A DNA stretch of 64,000 nt. It comes from Conoideocrella luteorostrata. Taxonomy: Eukaryota; Ascomycota; Sordariomycetes; Hypocreales; Clavicipitaceae. Positions 25,487 to 35,795 of the stretch are shown in pieces (position 1 is the stretch's first letter; each line of letters starts with the position of its first letter). The DNA lies in NCBI GenBank assembly GCA_032433595.1, contig JASWJB010000136.1, positions 1 through 64,000 on the forward strand. Direction: 5' to 3'. The notes beneath the pieces were generated by a model. It made no database searches, had not been told where the DNA came from, and saw only the letters and a program-made list of their open reading frames with translations. A program made the translations under genes and the position numbers.

Positions 25487-27129
25487 ATGTCTATCTATAC
25501 AGATCCTCCGGACCTTCGCGCCTTCCGCAACGATAAACCGACGCTTCTGGTGTGCTGGTGGGCAACGTCATTTTGTACACTTATGATACTGTTGCGTGTC
25601 ACTGGCCGCTTTATAAGAACAGAGCGGCTATTTATCGAGGACAAGGTTGCCGCGCTGGCCGTGATTCCGCTCATTTTGCGCATGGTTTGCGTTCACTACA
25701 TATTAAAATTTGGCACCAATAATGCCAATTTCACCGGCGCCGAGCTTTCTTCAGAACAGCTACGCCAAAAATCTATCGCAAGCGGACTTGTTTTACTGAG
25801 CAGGTTCTTTTATGCTGCTACGTACGTTTTCTCACGCCATTATGTCACTGCTGGTCACATCCGACTTCGGTGTCTTTTTTTCTTCCCTTTGTTAAATCAT
25901 AGAGAATGCGGTCGATACTAATTTTTAATTTGGGTTTTTCTTCGCTTAGGTTATGGATCCTCAAGTTCTGCATTCTTGAATTTCTTAAGCGGCTGACAGA
26001 TCTCACCTGGGAGCGATCTCACCACAGAGCGCTCGTCGCTATCCGCTGGACGCTGGTAGCAACATTCATTGGCGTCACCATCAGCAACTTAACCGAGTGC
26101 CATCCATTCAGTCATTATTGGCAAGTTCTGCCAGACCCCGGTGGCCAATGTCGACAGGCTTATGTACAGCTCATCACCATGGCCTCTTGCAACATTCTTA
26201 CCGATCTTTTACTCGTCGTCTTCCCGATCCCTATCATTCTGCGGAGTCGCATGACAACCAGAAGGAAACTGCAGCTTGTTCTCCTGTTTTCTTTGAGTTT
26301 GTCCGTCGTCGCCGTGACCATCTTTCGACTACCACGAACTATCCAAGAGCACGGCCGCCAGCAATACCGCTCGCTTCTGGCCTCAGTCGAACTTCTATTC
26401 GCCACAGCCTCTGCTAACGCCTTAGTGCTGGGTTCATTCGTTCGCGATCGTGGAATTAAGAAACAGAAGTTTCGACGCAACTCAGGAGCCGATTCTTTTG
26501 ACCGATCAAGCAACCCTCGTAGGCCTACTTTGGCGGTTCGGCAATGGGGTAGTGACGAGGATCTGGTGAGGGATGTTGGGTTGGGTGTCGACTCCGAGCT
26601 CCGCGAGAGGCTTGAAAGTCCTGATGTCGAGCAATTCGCCATTGCGCCACGGGCAGGCCACGTCCTGAATCCTCATATTAACTGGCAAGGCTCGAAGCGT
26701 CGCAGCCATACAGAACAGAGCGACGACTCATTACTTCCACACGATCCGCTGGCCAGTTCTGATTCGCAAACCACCAAGAAAGGCATGTCGTTTCTTGATG
26801 TCGGAGGCTTGCTGGACGACTCAGTCAAGGGCAGCAGCAGCAGCTACAGGCGTGGAAGTTACACATCATCTACCTTGGAGCCCGTTTCACCGGGCACAGC
26901 TCCTCCACCTTCCGTACCTGCCAGCAACACAGGAGTACGTCGTGGATCAACGGCATTGCTACAAGATTTGGGGGGGTTGCTGGGTCCTCTAAATACCAAG
27001 GCTTCGAGGACGAAGTCTAGGGGCGGCACAGAATTACAACCTATTCCGCAATCGCGCGACGAACAAACACCCAGGTCTCGAAGCAAGCCCTCTCCAGAGC
27101 TGATGGACCCAGGTGGTCTTCTGAGATAA
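25487..27129 (+). CDS. PTH11-like seven-helix integral membrane protein
   Basis: Exons 25487-25821 and 25950-27129 join in frame (an ACG codon is split) to 504 aa. The first 300 residues contain several hydrophobic helices and match the fungal rhodopsin-like membrane family that includes PTH11-type receptors. Landmarks are TLLVCWWATSFCTLMILLR (first helix), the extracellular Cys pair region ECHPFSHYWQV...GGQCRQ, NILTDLLLVVFPIPI, and LLFATASANALVLGSF as the last helix. The C-terminal 200 residues are cytosolic, Ser/Pro-rich and basic. They carry three related short motifs, SFLDVGGLLDD, LLQDLGGLLGP and LMDPGGLLR at the very end. Proteins of this type sense surface or chemical cues upstream of G proteins; the ligand is unknown. 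The CACCATG context supports this start. Confidence is high for the family and low for a specific role. Confidence 0.85.
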
Positions 27130-28171
27130 CATTTCACCATTCTGTATCATTTTTCCTACCTTAACTCATGATCATCAGATGGGACAATATGACCGACCCA
27201 TTTATCCCATTCTATTCAAACACTTCGGATAGATGGCTTTTTTTTCCTTTTCTTAACGATGTATATTATGGCGACGAATTTCTGGCTTAACTTTTGCCTA
27301 CCCGGAATGCGACACGAGTCTTCTCCGGCGCACAGCATAACTTTGTTTTCGGGGCAACCATCGCCAATGACGGAGTTTTGGGTCATACGCCCGATGAAAA
27401 CAATATCGTCTGCAGGTTGCAGTTGCATTGTGAATAGATCGACTCATCTGTACGGCACAGGTGACTCAATCTCGGGAATTTTCTTTTTTTTATTGTTAGG
27501 TTACGACTGATATGGGTTCTTTTATTCGACACGAACTTTTTTACACAATCGGGGGTAGTTTGACGAGGGACAAGGCGCCATATATTCTTTACATATACCC
27601 TGGCAAGAAGAGCCAATGTTTTGTTTGGCGTTTCTCTATGACTTTACATGGCATATATATACATACGCCTGGCAGGTGTTGTTCTTTGTGTTTATAGCCC
27701 ACGTTGATAGCGTACACTTTTGTTATTCACACGAACCGGGCTGCTACTGTGTGAACCATTCCGCTCAGTGAACCGTTACTACATGCGCTCGAATAATGTA
27801 GTACAGTTAAACGCGTTTGGTAGGGGGCCGGGCACAGTGAGCCGATGCTGAAGCGACACACCAGCGGTTCGTTCCATTCTCAAAACGCGTGGAGTCCATA
27901 GGGTGGTGGATACCTGGCAGTCAAAACAGTAAATCCGTACAGTACAGTGTGTTTTTGCGAAGATGAATTCTATACCGCGAATCGACTAGAAACCCAGAAA
28001 CGCCAGCTCTTTTTAGTTAAAATCCCAAATCCAGATTACAATGGTCCTCATTGTCCCATGCACAGCTACCAACTTGCCATGAAGAAGATCCATGCAGCTT
28101 TGACCTTCACTTCTTCTATTCCATCCATCCTGTTCCCATCTCTCGAGTGACGCTGCGCGCTCACAGACGGT
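27130..28171. other. Convergent 3' intergenic region (PTH11-like / RPB5)
   Basis: The region lies between two converging genes and holds their 3' ends. It contains T-rich tracts. Short ORFs on both strands show no motif. I see no additional gene. Confidence 0.45.
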
Positions 28172-29106
28172 TTATACGCAGAGCCTGTAACTAGCATATC
28201 GTCCAGCCGTTTCACTCACCCTAATAATTTTGACCACCTGGCCCCTCCTCAAGCCCAGATACCTCGCGACCGGATCTTTTTGCAGGATTCTCGGCAACTG
28301 CGTCTCCTTCAAGCGATACCTCTTCAGCAGAGCAGTCTTCTCCTCCCTGGACAACAAGACATGTCTTGGCACCAGCTCGTGATGCGTGATGTTCACGAGG
28401 AGATCATCTTCGAGGAAGCACTCAATCTTGGCGAGGTTCTCCACACTGGCGAGGGACTTGCGCGCCGCGGGGGAAAGGGCCGCGTGCGTCACCATAATGC
28501 CGGTCTTGTAGTTGTTGGAGATTGTGTACTTGGCGAACTGGCGGATCTGGCCCACGCCGAATTGCTTGTCGGTGAGGAATTCGACCCAGACGGGGCCGCA
28601 GTCAGGGACGGGATCCGGGTTGGATTCGGTAGCGGGGGGTGTGTTTTTCTTGAGCATGGCGTCGCTCGGGCGGGCGGAGAACTGGAGTTTGGAACGGCTG
28701 AGCGGTCGGTGTTAGTAATGACTCCTGTTTGTTTAATGATGCTTTCGTTTTGGGGGCGGGGGCTGGGGGGAGGTAAAGTGGTGGAATTTCGTACTTTATC
28801 GATCCATCGGGGTGGCAGTACTCGTCGCGGAAGCGATCCAGCGAGATGTTGACTTCCTCCTCTGCCAGCTCGTACTCCTGTGAACAAACGACTTTGTTAG
28901 AAACCCCTCTAGAAGCATGTATTTTGAGCAAAAGTCGCATGAATATTGGGGGCGTTGTCGGCCATGAACATCCCCTTTTGCGATTGCCCATGGACAACAA
29001 TTTTGCAGAGACATACCCGATCCGCAACCATCTCATGCACAGTCCTCCACGCGCGCCAGAGCCTCACAACCTCCTTCGACTTGGCGTCATTGGGCAAATC
29101 ATCCAT
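28172..29106 (-). CDS. RPB5: RNA polymerase I/II/III shared subunit RPABC1 (Rpb5)
   Basis: Minus-strand exons 29106-29017, 28877-28795 and 28697-28172 join in frame to 232 aa (yeast Rpb5 is 215). The N-terminal jaw-like domain begins MDDLPNDAK and reads VVRLWRAWRTVHEMVADR. The middle exon adds YELAEEEVNISLDRFRDEYC, and exon 3 continues FSARPSDAMLKK. The C-terminal assembly domain is strongly conserved: LVNITHHELVPRH, LLKRYRLKETQLPRI, DPVARYLGLRRGQVVKIIR and ETAGRYASYRLCV at the end. Rpb5 is a core subunit shared by all three nuclear RNA polymerases, sited at the lower jaw contacting downstream DNA. A linker at about residues 75-85 (NTPPATESNPDPVPD) is longer than in yeast. Single copy is expected, and nothing suggests decay. 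Confidence 0.95.
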
Positions 29107-30250
29107 GGTGACTAACTTGGAGGGGATGGGAGGGCGGCTGGGGAGGCGTGCACGCGGGTCTCCTGTTGAAAAGCCGTGGTTTTTTTTTTTCGGATTTTCT
29201 TCTTTTCTTTTCGTGGAGATGGGTTCGTTGTGTCTGCTCTGAAGCCAATCCAAGTTGGCAGCAGGATGGTGTCGAGATGCAAAGTGCCTGGCCAGAACTT
29301 TTGCCGCGTAGGAAAATTATTTTGCCGGGTTTGCGTTGCCGCCCTGCGCTAGTCTAACAGTTAACCACTTATTTTAACTCCGTACATAACTGCGCACTTT
29401 TGTTTGTTAGTTTGGCATGCTACGTGGCGGGTCATGTGATACGAGTAGGCGGGAGGCGGGTACCCCACGCTGCCAAGGACAGAAGCTGCGTGCGCTGTCT
29501 CAGAGAGAGCCGGCTGGGCGGATCCTGATGGGCAGAGCAGCCCCTATAACTCCTTGGCTCGAGTGTTCCGCTTGGCTGGTGGAGGTTCCTACAGAAGGGC
29601 TGTGAACGGTGATTTGGAGGGACGCGACCCTTTGATGCCGCGGACTCGTCACAGGACCCTTCATGTCGATTGGTCGATTGAGTTAAGTCTCTTTGCCTGG
29701 TCTCTGAAAGAAAGGCGGCGCAGACTAACTCACTAATACTCTCCACCATTGGAGAATCAAGACAAAATTGAATATTTGAATTGCCCCGGCTAGGAATAGA
29801 CAATTAATCGCATTGTGTTGATCGAAGCTCCCAAGTCAGCCACGCACACACGACCAACAAGACGCATCATGGCATGCTTCCTCATCCTCTATCCCCGCCC
29901 ATGGCAGTCCATTCTGATCCTGGACGAGGCCGGTCGAAGCCCACAAGTATTGAGTTGTACTGTGCGTTAGTTGCTTGCTCCGTACCTAAGTTACATGCCC
30001 ACCACCCTGTCTGCTGTCCACAAGACATTGAACTTTTTTTTTTTTCGACGAGCACCTGTATGCAACCAGGCCCTTGTCGACTTCTTGCTGTCTCTCGATC
30101 CTCCTCCTCCCCCCCCTTTCCACTTCACCAACTCACCAATTTTCTTCCGCAATTCTTCTCGCCCACTGATCGCGAGGAGCTCCCTCGACCGGCTTCACAT
30201 CGGCCTCTTCACTCGGTATCCTTTTGGCACTCCTTCGTCCGACAAGCACA
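29107..30250. other. Divergent promoter region between RPB5 and the BFR1-like gene
   Basis: About 1.1 kb separates two divergently transcribed housekeeping genes. It contains a T-run (about 29179-29190), a partial CTCCGTAC copy near 29379, and from about 30030 a long pyrimidine-rich tract typical of the leader of a highly expressed fungal gene. ORFs crossing this leader (for example near 29874-30476) are spurious because they overlap the spliced BFR1-like start. Confidence 0.55.
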
Positions 30251-32014
30251 ATGGCTGAGACCGCTGCACCTGTCAAGGCCCCTGCGGCCGAGACCTCTCA
30301 GGCCGTCCGACCTACTCGTCCCGACGAGAAGGCCTTCAATGAGGCTCTCGTCAAGGCCGAGAAGGAGCACAAGGCCTCCATGGATCGATTGGTACGTTGA
30401 TCGCAACTACGTGTTGGGAACTGAAACATGCTCCGACCTCAACCTTGCTCCTCAATGGACGCCGCTGGGCGAATGATGTATGATGATAGATGGAGAGTAT
30501 ATCTTGTCGCATCCAACAAGAGCAAGGGGGACGGACGGTGGAGCAAAAGTTCATTCACACACATCTAACAGGTGGTCAACCCAGGCTAACCATGCGTTAC
30601 TTCACAGAACGCCATCAAGGCCAAGATCGACATCGCCATGCCGAACAAGAACAAGGACCAGCCCAGCCCTACCCAGAAACGACGCCAGGAACTCATTGCT
30701 CAGGCCAATGAGATCCGTCAGAAGCAGGCTGGTGGCAAGAACGCTCGTACCGGAAAGCTCGACCAGATCAAGCGTCTCGATGAGCAGGTCCGCAGCCGCA
30801 TTGCCGAGCAGAAGACAGCCAAGGCCAAGGTCTCGTTCAAGAGCGCCGAGGACGTCGACCGCCAGATCGCCACTCTCGATGCCCAGGTCAACTCCGGTAC
30901 CATGAAGCTTGTTGACGAGAAGAAGGCGTTGTCTGATATCTCCAACTTGCGCAAGGTGCGCAAGAACTTTGGCCAGTTTGATGACTCCCAGAAGCAGATT
31001 GATGAGCTCCGCGCCAAGATCAAGGAGATCAAGGATTCCATGGAGAATCCCGAGCAGAAGGCTCTGTCTGAGCAGTACAACAAGATCCAGGCCGAGCTTG
31101 ATACCATCAAGGCCGAGCAAGACGAAGCCTACAAAGGTATCAACAGCTTGCGCGACGAGCGCTCCAAGCTGCAGGCCGAGCAACAGGAGAAGTACACCGC
31201 CATCCGCAAGCTCAAGGACGACTACTACGGCCAGAAGAAGGCGTTCCAAGCTTTCGAGCGCGAGGCTAGAGAAAAGGCTAGGGCTCGCCGAGAAGCCGAG
31301 AGCAAGCAGTATCAACAGGAGCTGAAGAAAGCCGCCGCTGAGGAGAAACTCGCTGCCGCCAGCGACCCTGCTTACTTCCAGGAAATTCGCCGCGCCAACA
31401 GCCTGCTCCAGTTCCTCGACCCCTCCCACAAGATCGAGAAAGGCCCCCTCATGGCCGCCGACTCTGGTCTCGGCGCACAGGCTCAGCGAACTGTCGACGA
31501 GGCTGGCCTCAAGGGTACCAAGCTGGTCCGCAAGGAGGACAGAGAAGATGAATACTTCTCTGCCGCGAAGAAGGGCAAGAAGGGCAAGAAGAGCGGTGCC
31601 GCCTCTACCACCCCTTCCAAGTACTTCAGCTGCCCACCCTCTGTTGTCGAGGATTGCGCTTTCATTGGTGTCGATCCCCCTATGGGCGCCGCCGATGTCC
31701 CTACCGTCATTGAGAAGGTCAAGGCCAAGCTTGACCACTGGAAGAATGACCAGGAGGCTCAGACCCAGCGTGTAAGTTCTAGCGCCTTTGCTGTTGACCT
31801 GTCTCATCGCTCAAATTCATTTTACCCCTCTTATCTTTTTTTGATTCCTTCCCCTCTTTCGCCCCTGAATAGCCTAACTAATGCTACATAGAATATCGAC
31901 AAAGCTAAGAAGGAACTCGAGAAGGCTGAAGCCAACGGCACCAATGGCGACAAGGTTTCCGAAGTCACCCAGGGCGTTCAGGATGCCTCTCTCACTGACA
32001 AACAGGAGTCATAG
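30251..32014 (+). CDS. Bfr1-like coiled-coil nuclear segregation protein
   Basis: Exons 30251-30391, 30608-31771 and 31892-32014 join in frame to 475 aa (yeast Bfr1 is 470). All introns are GT-AG, and intron 2 ends with a CTAACTAAT branch region. After an Ala/Pro-rich start (MAETAAPVKAP), nearly the whole protein is charged heptad-like coiled coil (KRRQELIAQANEIRQKQ, KIKEIKDSMENPEQKAL, LQAEQQEKYTAIRKLKDDYYG). A short conserved segment near the C-terminus, YFSCPPSVVEDCAFIGVDPP, follows a basic KKGKKGKKS patch. In yeast, Bfr1 is an mRNP/polysome-associated protein at the ER linked to secretion and chromosome segregation. The same cytosolic RNA-binding role is inferred here. Codon use is strongly GC-ending (AAG, GAG, CTC), which suggests high expression. 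Confidence 0.9.
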
Positions 32015-33532
32015 AACACGGTTCTTCTCCAGTAACTGCCCGGTCTCTATCATGAAGATTTGAACTAAAGACCTCGATCCTAACTATGCTGCAACGTGTC
32101 ATAACTACTACTGCCCTTCATCCTACGAGCAGTCTACCTACCACACCCCTTTAAAACTCACAAAATTCCACGCCATCACCTCACATCAAACCTCCAAATT
32201 AGAAACTAAACGGGATAGCATTTGAAAACAAAAAAAAATAAAATTATTATGGGTTCGGTCCAATGAAGAGCACAAAAACTTGACTGGTGCCCCGGGCTGG
32301 CAAAGTCAAATAGAAAACGAAGTGATGTTGCAAAGAAATTACACTGTTTCCTTGCTGGCTAGTAAAGGTAGGCAGCGCTGATTGTATTTACTCGCTTCAC
32401 GTTCGCCTCTTTTCGGTTCGGTTCGTTTCCATTCGTTTCCGCTCCCTTGCTTCCGTATTTAGAGCGTAGAAAGTTAGCCCAGGGGCAAAGCGGAAAATGC
32501 TTTCCTTTGTTCAAAATGCTGTGCAGTGTGACCGGCTGGTGGCTACGATGTGCTTCCTTTCTGGCGATTTGCTGTTCGGTCCACCGACCAAAGTGTGCTA
32601 CAGGTTCAAACTACAGCAGGCCAATGTGAAGCACAAAGTTTTTGCACACCTTCCTTCAAGTATCTTCCACGCTAGGAGGTTTGTAAAAACTTTGTGCGAC
32701 AGGCTGTAGCCTAGTTTATTTGTTAGGGGATCTGTTGCGATTCTCTACCACTGGAGTGCACACTATACGCTGACCTTCCTGGAGGCCGAATTACTTTATA
32801 TAATTATATAATTATATAGGTATTAGCTTGCGAAGTGTGCCATACCTACTGGCTCTAGATCACTTTTTTGGTGGATGTGATGGGTTTTTGGTGTGAGCGT
32901 GGGATTGGAGGGAAGTGTTGCTGGAAGTGATGAGAGAGTCATGGTCGCAATTGGGGGATATCTCTACTGCACGTAAACTCCGATCAATTCAGAATTTGAC
33001 TTCAACGACGCAGTGAATGATGGTTGCAAGCTGCGGTGAACACACTCACGAGCGCAAGCACGAACCTTATTGTTCATTGTTGCTGTTTATTGTTGTTGAT
33101 CATTGTGCAGCCGCAGCACATCCATCCGCAAGTCCATCACTGTGGGACCTAGTATTATTGTTGGTCAATATTCTCCGCACGGCACAGCCGGCATTAAATG
33201 TGGTTTTTTCATCGTCAGATAAGTCCATGAGGGACAACCAAAAAAACAAAATAAAAATAAAGCATATAATTGTAAAAGTATTATTAGTAGGAGACTATTT
33301 AATCTCCAGAAAGCTGCTCATAGAGTAATTCGGCTTCGGGTGTGATGGTGTCCGTAGAGCAACCAAAATAAGTGCTTAATACTTTGCGTACCAGCCTCCG
33401 GTTTCTGCGATAGTTTCTGCTCGATGAGGCATTAGGTGAATCAAATTCTGAAGAATTCTATCACTAATTGCGTGTAGGCTTCCTTGGCTGGCTGCCTGGC
33501 ATATTTGCGCGGTACCAGCAACCACGCAAAAC
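32015..33532. other. Intergenic region between BFR1-like and the small secreted protein gene
   Basis: No gene is supported. The region contains T/A-rich 3' flank sequence, a TATATAATTATATAATTATATA repeat at about 32797-32819, and AT-rich stretches around 33240-33310. Short ORFs on the plus strand have no motif. Confidence 0.45.
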
Positions 33533-33970
33533 TTATTGCCTCATGTTAGTATGGCCGTTAGTAACGCCATCTTGACACCGCTTCAGGGCATCTTCCGACC
33601 ACACTTGCTCCTGAACAGTATTCGGCACCCCCGTAAAGCGGTTGCAGACCTTGTCAAACAAATACTCCTGGGCCGGCGTAAGAATACACTCGAAGCGCTG
33701 GCAAAAGACACCGCCGACATCATGACAGTGCCTTTTGGTCCGCGCTTTGCCGAACTCGTACTTTGTGTTGGAGCAGGTCTTTATTATTAAGTCGTCACGA
33801 TTAAAGCCTACGACGCAGCCCAGTGCGGGGAGATTGTCAGGGCCACGGACGACTTTGTAGCGACCCTCGCGGCATCGAACGTTGCACTCGGCATTGTCGC
33901 TGCAGATGTTGTTGGCGAGGATAGCGTGTACTAGGGCGGAGAGGGCAGCGAGGAAAAGACCAGACCTCAT
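33533..33970 (-). CDS. Small secreted cysteine-rich protein (candidate effector)
   Basis: This is a single-exon 145-residue protein. The first 19-20 residues (MRSGLFLAALSALVHAILA) form a clear signal peptide. The mature chain has ten Cys, at 23, 29, 33, 52, 66, 82, 90, 95, 109 and 132. The even number fits up to five disulfides. Motif-like pieces are NICSDNAECNVRC, ALGCVVGF and VFCQRFEC. I do not recognise a named family, and spacing does not match the usual LysM, CFEM or hydrophobin patterns (no CC pairs). Size, secretion signal and Cys content are those of fungal effector candidates or secreted antimicrobial-type proteins; the actual role is unknown. It is flanked by long non-coding stretches, unlike the housekeeping neighbours. 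Confidence 0.75.
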   Translation of the reverse strand: MRSGLFLAALSALVHAILANNICSDNAECNVRCREGRYKVVRGPDNLPALGCVVGFNRDDLIIKTCSNTKYEFGKARTKRHCHDVGGVFCQRFECILTPAQEYLFDKVCNRFTGVPNTVQEQVWSEDALKRCQDGVTNGHTNMRQ

Positions 33971-34982
33971 GTTTGCGTTGAATACTACTGTGGTAGTGGT
34001 GGTGGTAGTATGAGAGAGACTTGTGTGTCGATCGGTCGGAGGCCTGGAGAATAAGTGGTCAAAGTCAGATTCAGGACATGAAGAGAGAGTCTCTGACCTT
34101 TTTTATACTGTTGATTTGTGATACTTTGAGAATGCAGGAATGCAGTATGCAGGCACAAAGGTTTAAGTGACGGCGGCGTTGATGATATTTAATGTCTTCT
34201 ATTAACAACTACGACATTAATGTGGCAAAAGAAGCGGAAAGCAAGAAATGGAACCCCTTACCCTCCTTCACATTCAAGGGTGTTTGTTGTAGGGTTCGAA
34301 TAAATAAACAGGCAGTAGCGGTATGTCGAGCAGGGTACGAGGAAGGTCCTGGACAAGTTCCAAATTGCTAGACCTGACTGGTGAAGACCTTAATTGACAA
34401 AGGCCTTGACTGGCAGAAGTTTTAACTGATGATAACCCGAATAGACGATAAAGACCTTGAAAATTGGTACAAAGTCTCCAAAGTGTATACCTCAGTTAAA
34501 TGTACAGCAAGGTACTTACTGCTGCATGATCAAAAAACCACCACTACTGTGTTTTTAACGATTCGTGGTATTCCAGTGGGCATGACAATCATAGTTGTAG
34601 CTGAAGTCAATAAAGACATGTTAGATTGCTTGGTCTGATGTATCCGCCTCTCAAAACAGCCTTTCTTTCCCCAATTTTATAACGCCGCGCGCCAAAAACT
34701 TGAAATACAGCATACGCATCTTCTTATCCAATTTCCATCTCCTGTGTTCATCATTTTAGAGAAAGATGCAATATTCACTTCTTGGGCCCCCCTTCGTCGC
34801 CGTTGATGCAGATGCTAAAAACATGACGTGCTTGTTACAAGTCAAGGCACTGGAATATTGCCGTAAGAGCCGTGAAAATTTGTCGTCAATGATTTCGTTA
34901 TGTTCGTTATCGTGTATGCAGGATTATACAAAAAGGTTTCCAGAATTGTTGACGTCTTGATGAGCAAAATATGGTTGGTGAG
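33971..34982. other. Upstream region of the secreted protein gene
   Basis: This contains the promoter of the minus-strand secreted protein gene (GGTGGTGGTAG repeats at about 33990-34005) and the 3' flank of the next minus-strand gene. No gene is supported. Short plus-strand ORFs lack motifs. Confidence 0.4.
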
Positions 34983-35795
34983 CTAGGCATATCCTCCGTA
35001 GTAGGAGGTTGGTTGTGGAGGCATCCGTGCTGCGGCAGGTCGACGACGTGGGGGCAACGAGGCTCGACGATCCAAGGCCACATCTCGACCAGAATAAGAC
35101 TGTGGTGGAAACGGCACTGGACCAAGCGATGCATGGGCTCGCCTGCCTTCGCTGCCGCTACCGCTCCCTCCACCACTGCTCTCAAGGCCGCGCCGAGTAG
35201 CCTTTCGTTGTCCATTCATGGCGCTCAGAGGCGGATCTTTGACCGCAGGCTCGTTATCCCCAGGTAAGGTCATTTCGACCAGGCTGAAGAAGTACTCAAG
35301 CACTTCTGGATAACGTTGGACGCTGGCTTGCCAATCTTCATCGATACCGCGCTTGAGGGTAGCCTGGGCATCAGCAATCTGGTTTGGATGCGGAGGGGCG
35401 TTATAATGATAGAATGCGTGGGCAGTAATATGATCCAGCTGGGCCGTGTGGGCATTCTTCCGTCTCTCGGTAAGTAACCGGAAGTATTCCAAGACATAAT
35501 CTTGAGCATGGCCTCGAACCCAGGCTCTATGTCGACCATGTTAGTAACTCGGCTATTGGGACAACTTGCCAACGTGAGGACGTAAGGACAATGGAGCCGG
35601 TAGCATAGGTAGTACTCACCGTATATCACTGTAGATAGATCTCATCATGTGGTCCTCAGCCTGTCGGATCGCCATCTCCAGACCTCGAGCCTCGCACTCA
35701 CAGGCCAGATTTGCCGGAGAATGGCAGATTGCACAATTTGGATCCATGGAAATGTAGCCTTTGGGGGGCTTTGCTGTTAAGGCTCTGGACTCCAT
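34983..35795 (-). CDS. Conserved-looking protein with N-terminal CxxC...CxC motif
   Basis: Minus-strand exons 35795-35620 and 35526-34983 join in frame to 239 aa. The intron has a GTGAGT donor and a TTACTAAC branch site before ATAG. Near the N-terminus MDPNCAICHSPANLACECE gives Cys 21, 24, 32 and 34, a possible zinc-binding knuckle. It is followed by a helical region, GLEMAIRQAEDHMMRSIYSDIR, RAWVRGHAQDYVLEYFRLLTERR, and YHYNAPPHPNQIADAQATLKRGIDEDW. The C-terminal third is low complexity, Gly/Ser/Arg/Pro-rich (RRASLPPRRRPAAARMPPQ, ending SYYGGYA), as in RNA- or condensate-associated tails. I do not recognise a named gene. The second Met (residue 17, MDPNC) may be the true start. Confidence 0.78.

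Noticed and set aside
30602..31807. 401-codon Leu-rich ORF opposite the BFR1-like gene
   Set aside because: It is the mirror of a coiled-coil gene with strong GC3 codon bias, which routinely opens the antisense frame.
34280..34310. GGTTCGAAT resembling a tRNA B box
   Set aside because: No upstream A box or cloverleaf pairing; it is in AT-rich intergenic DNA.
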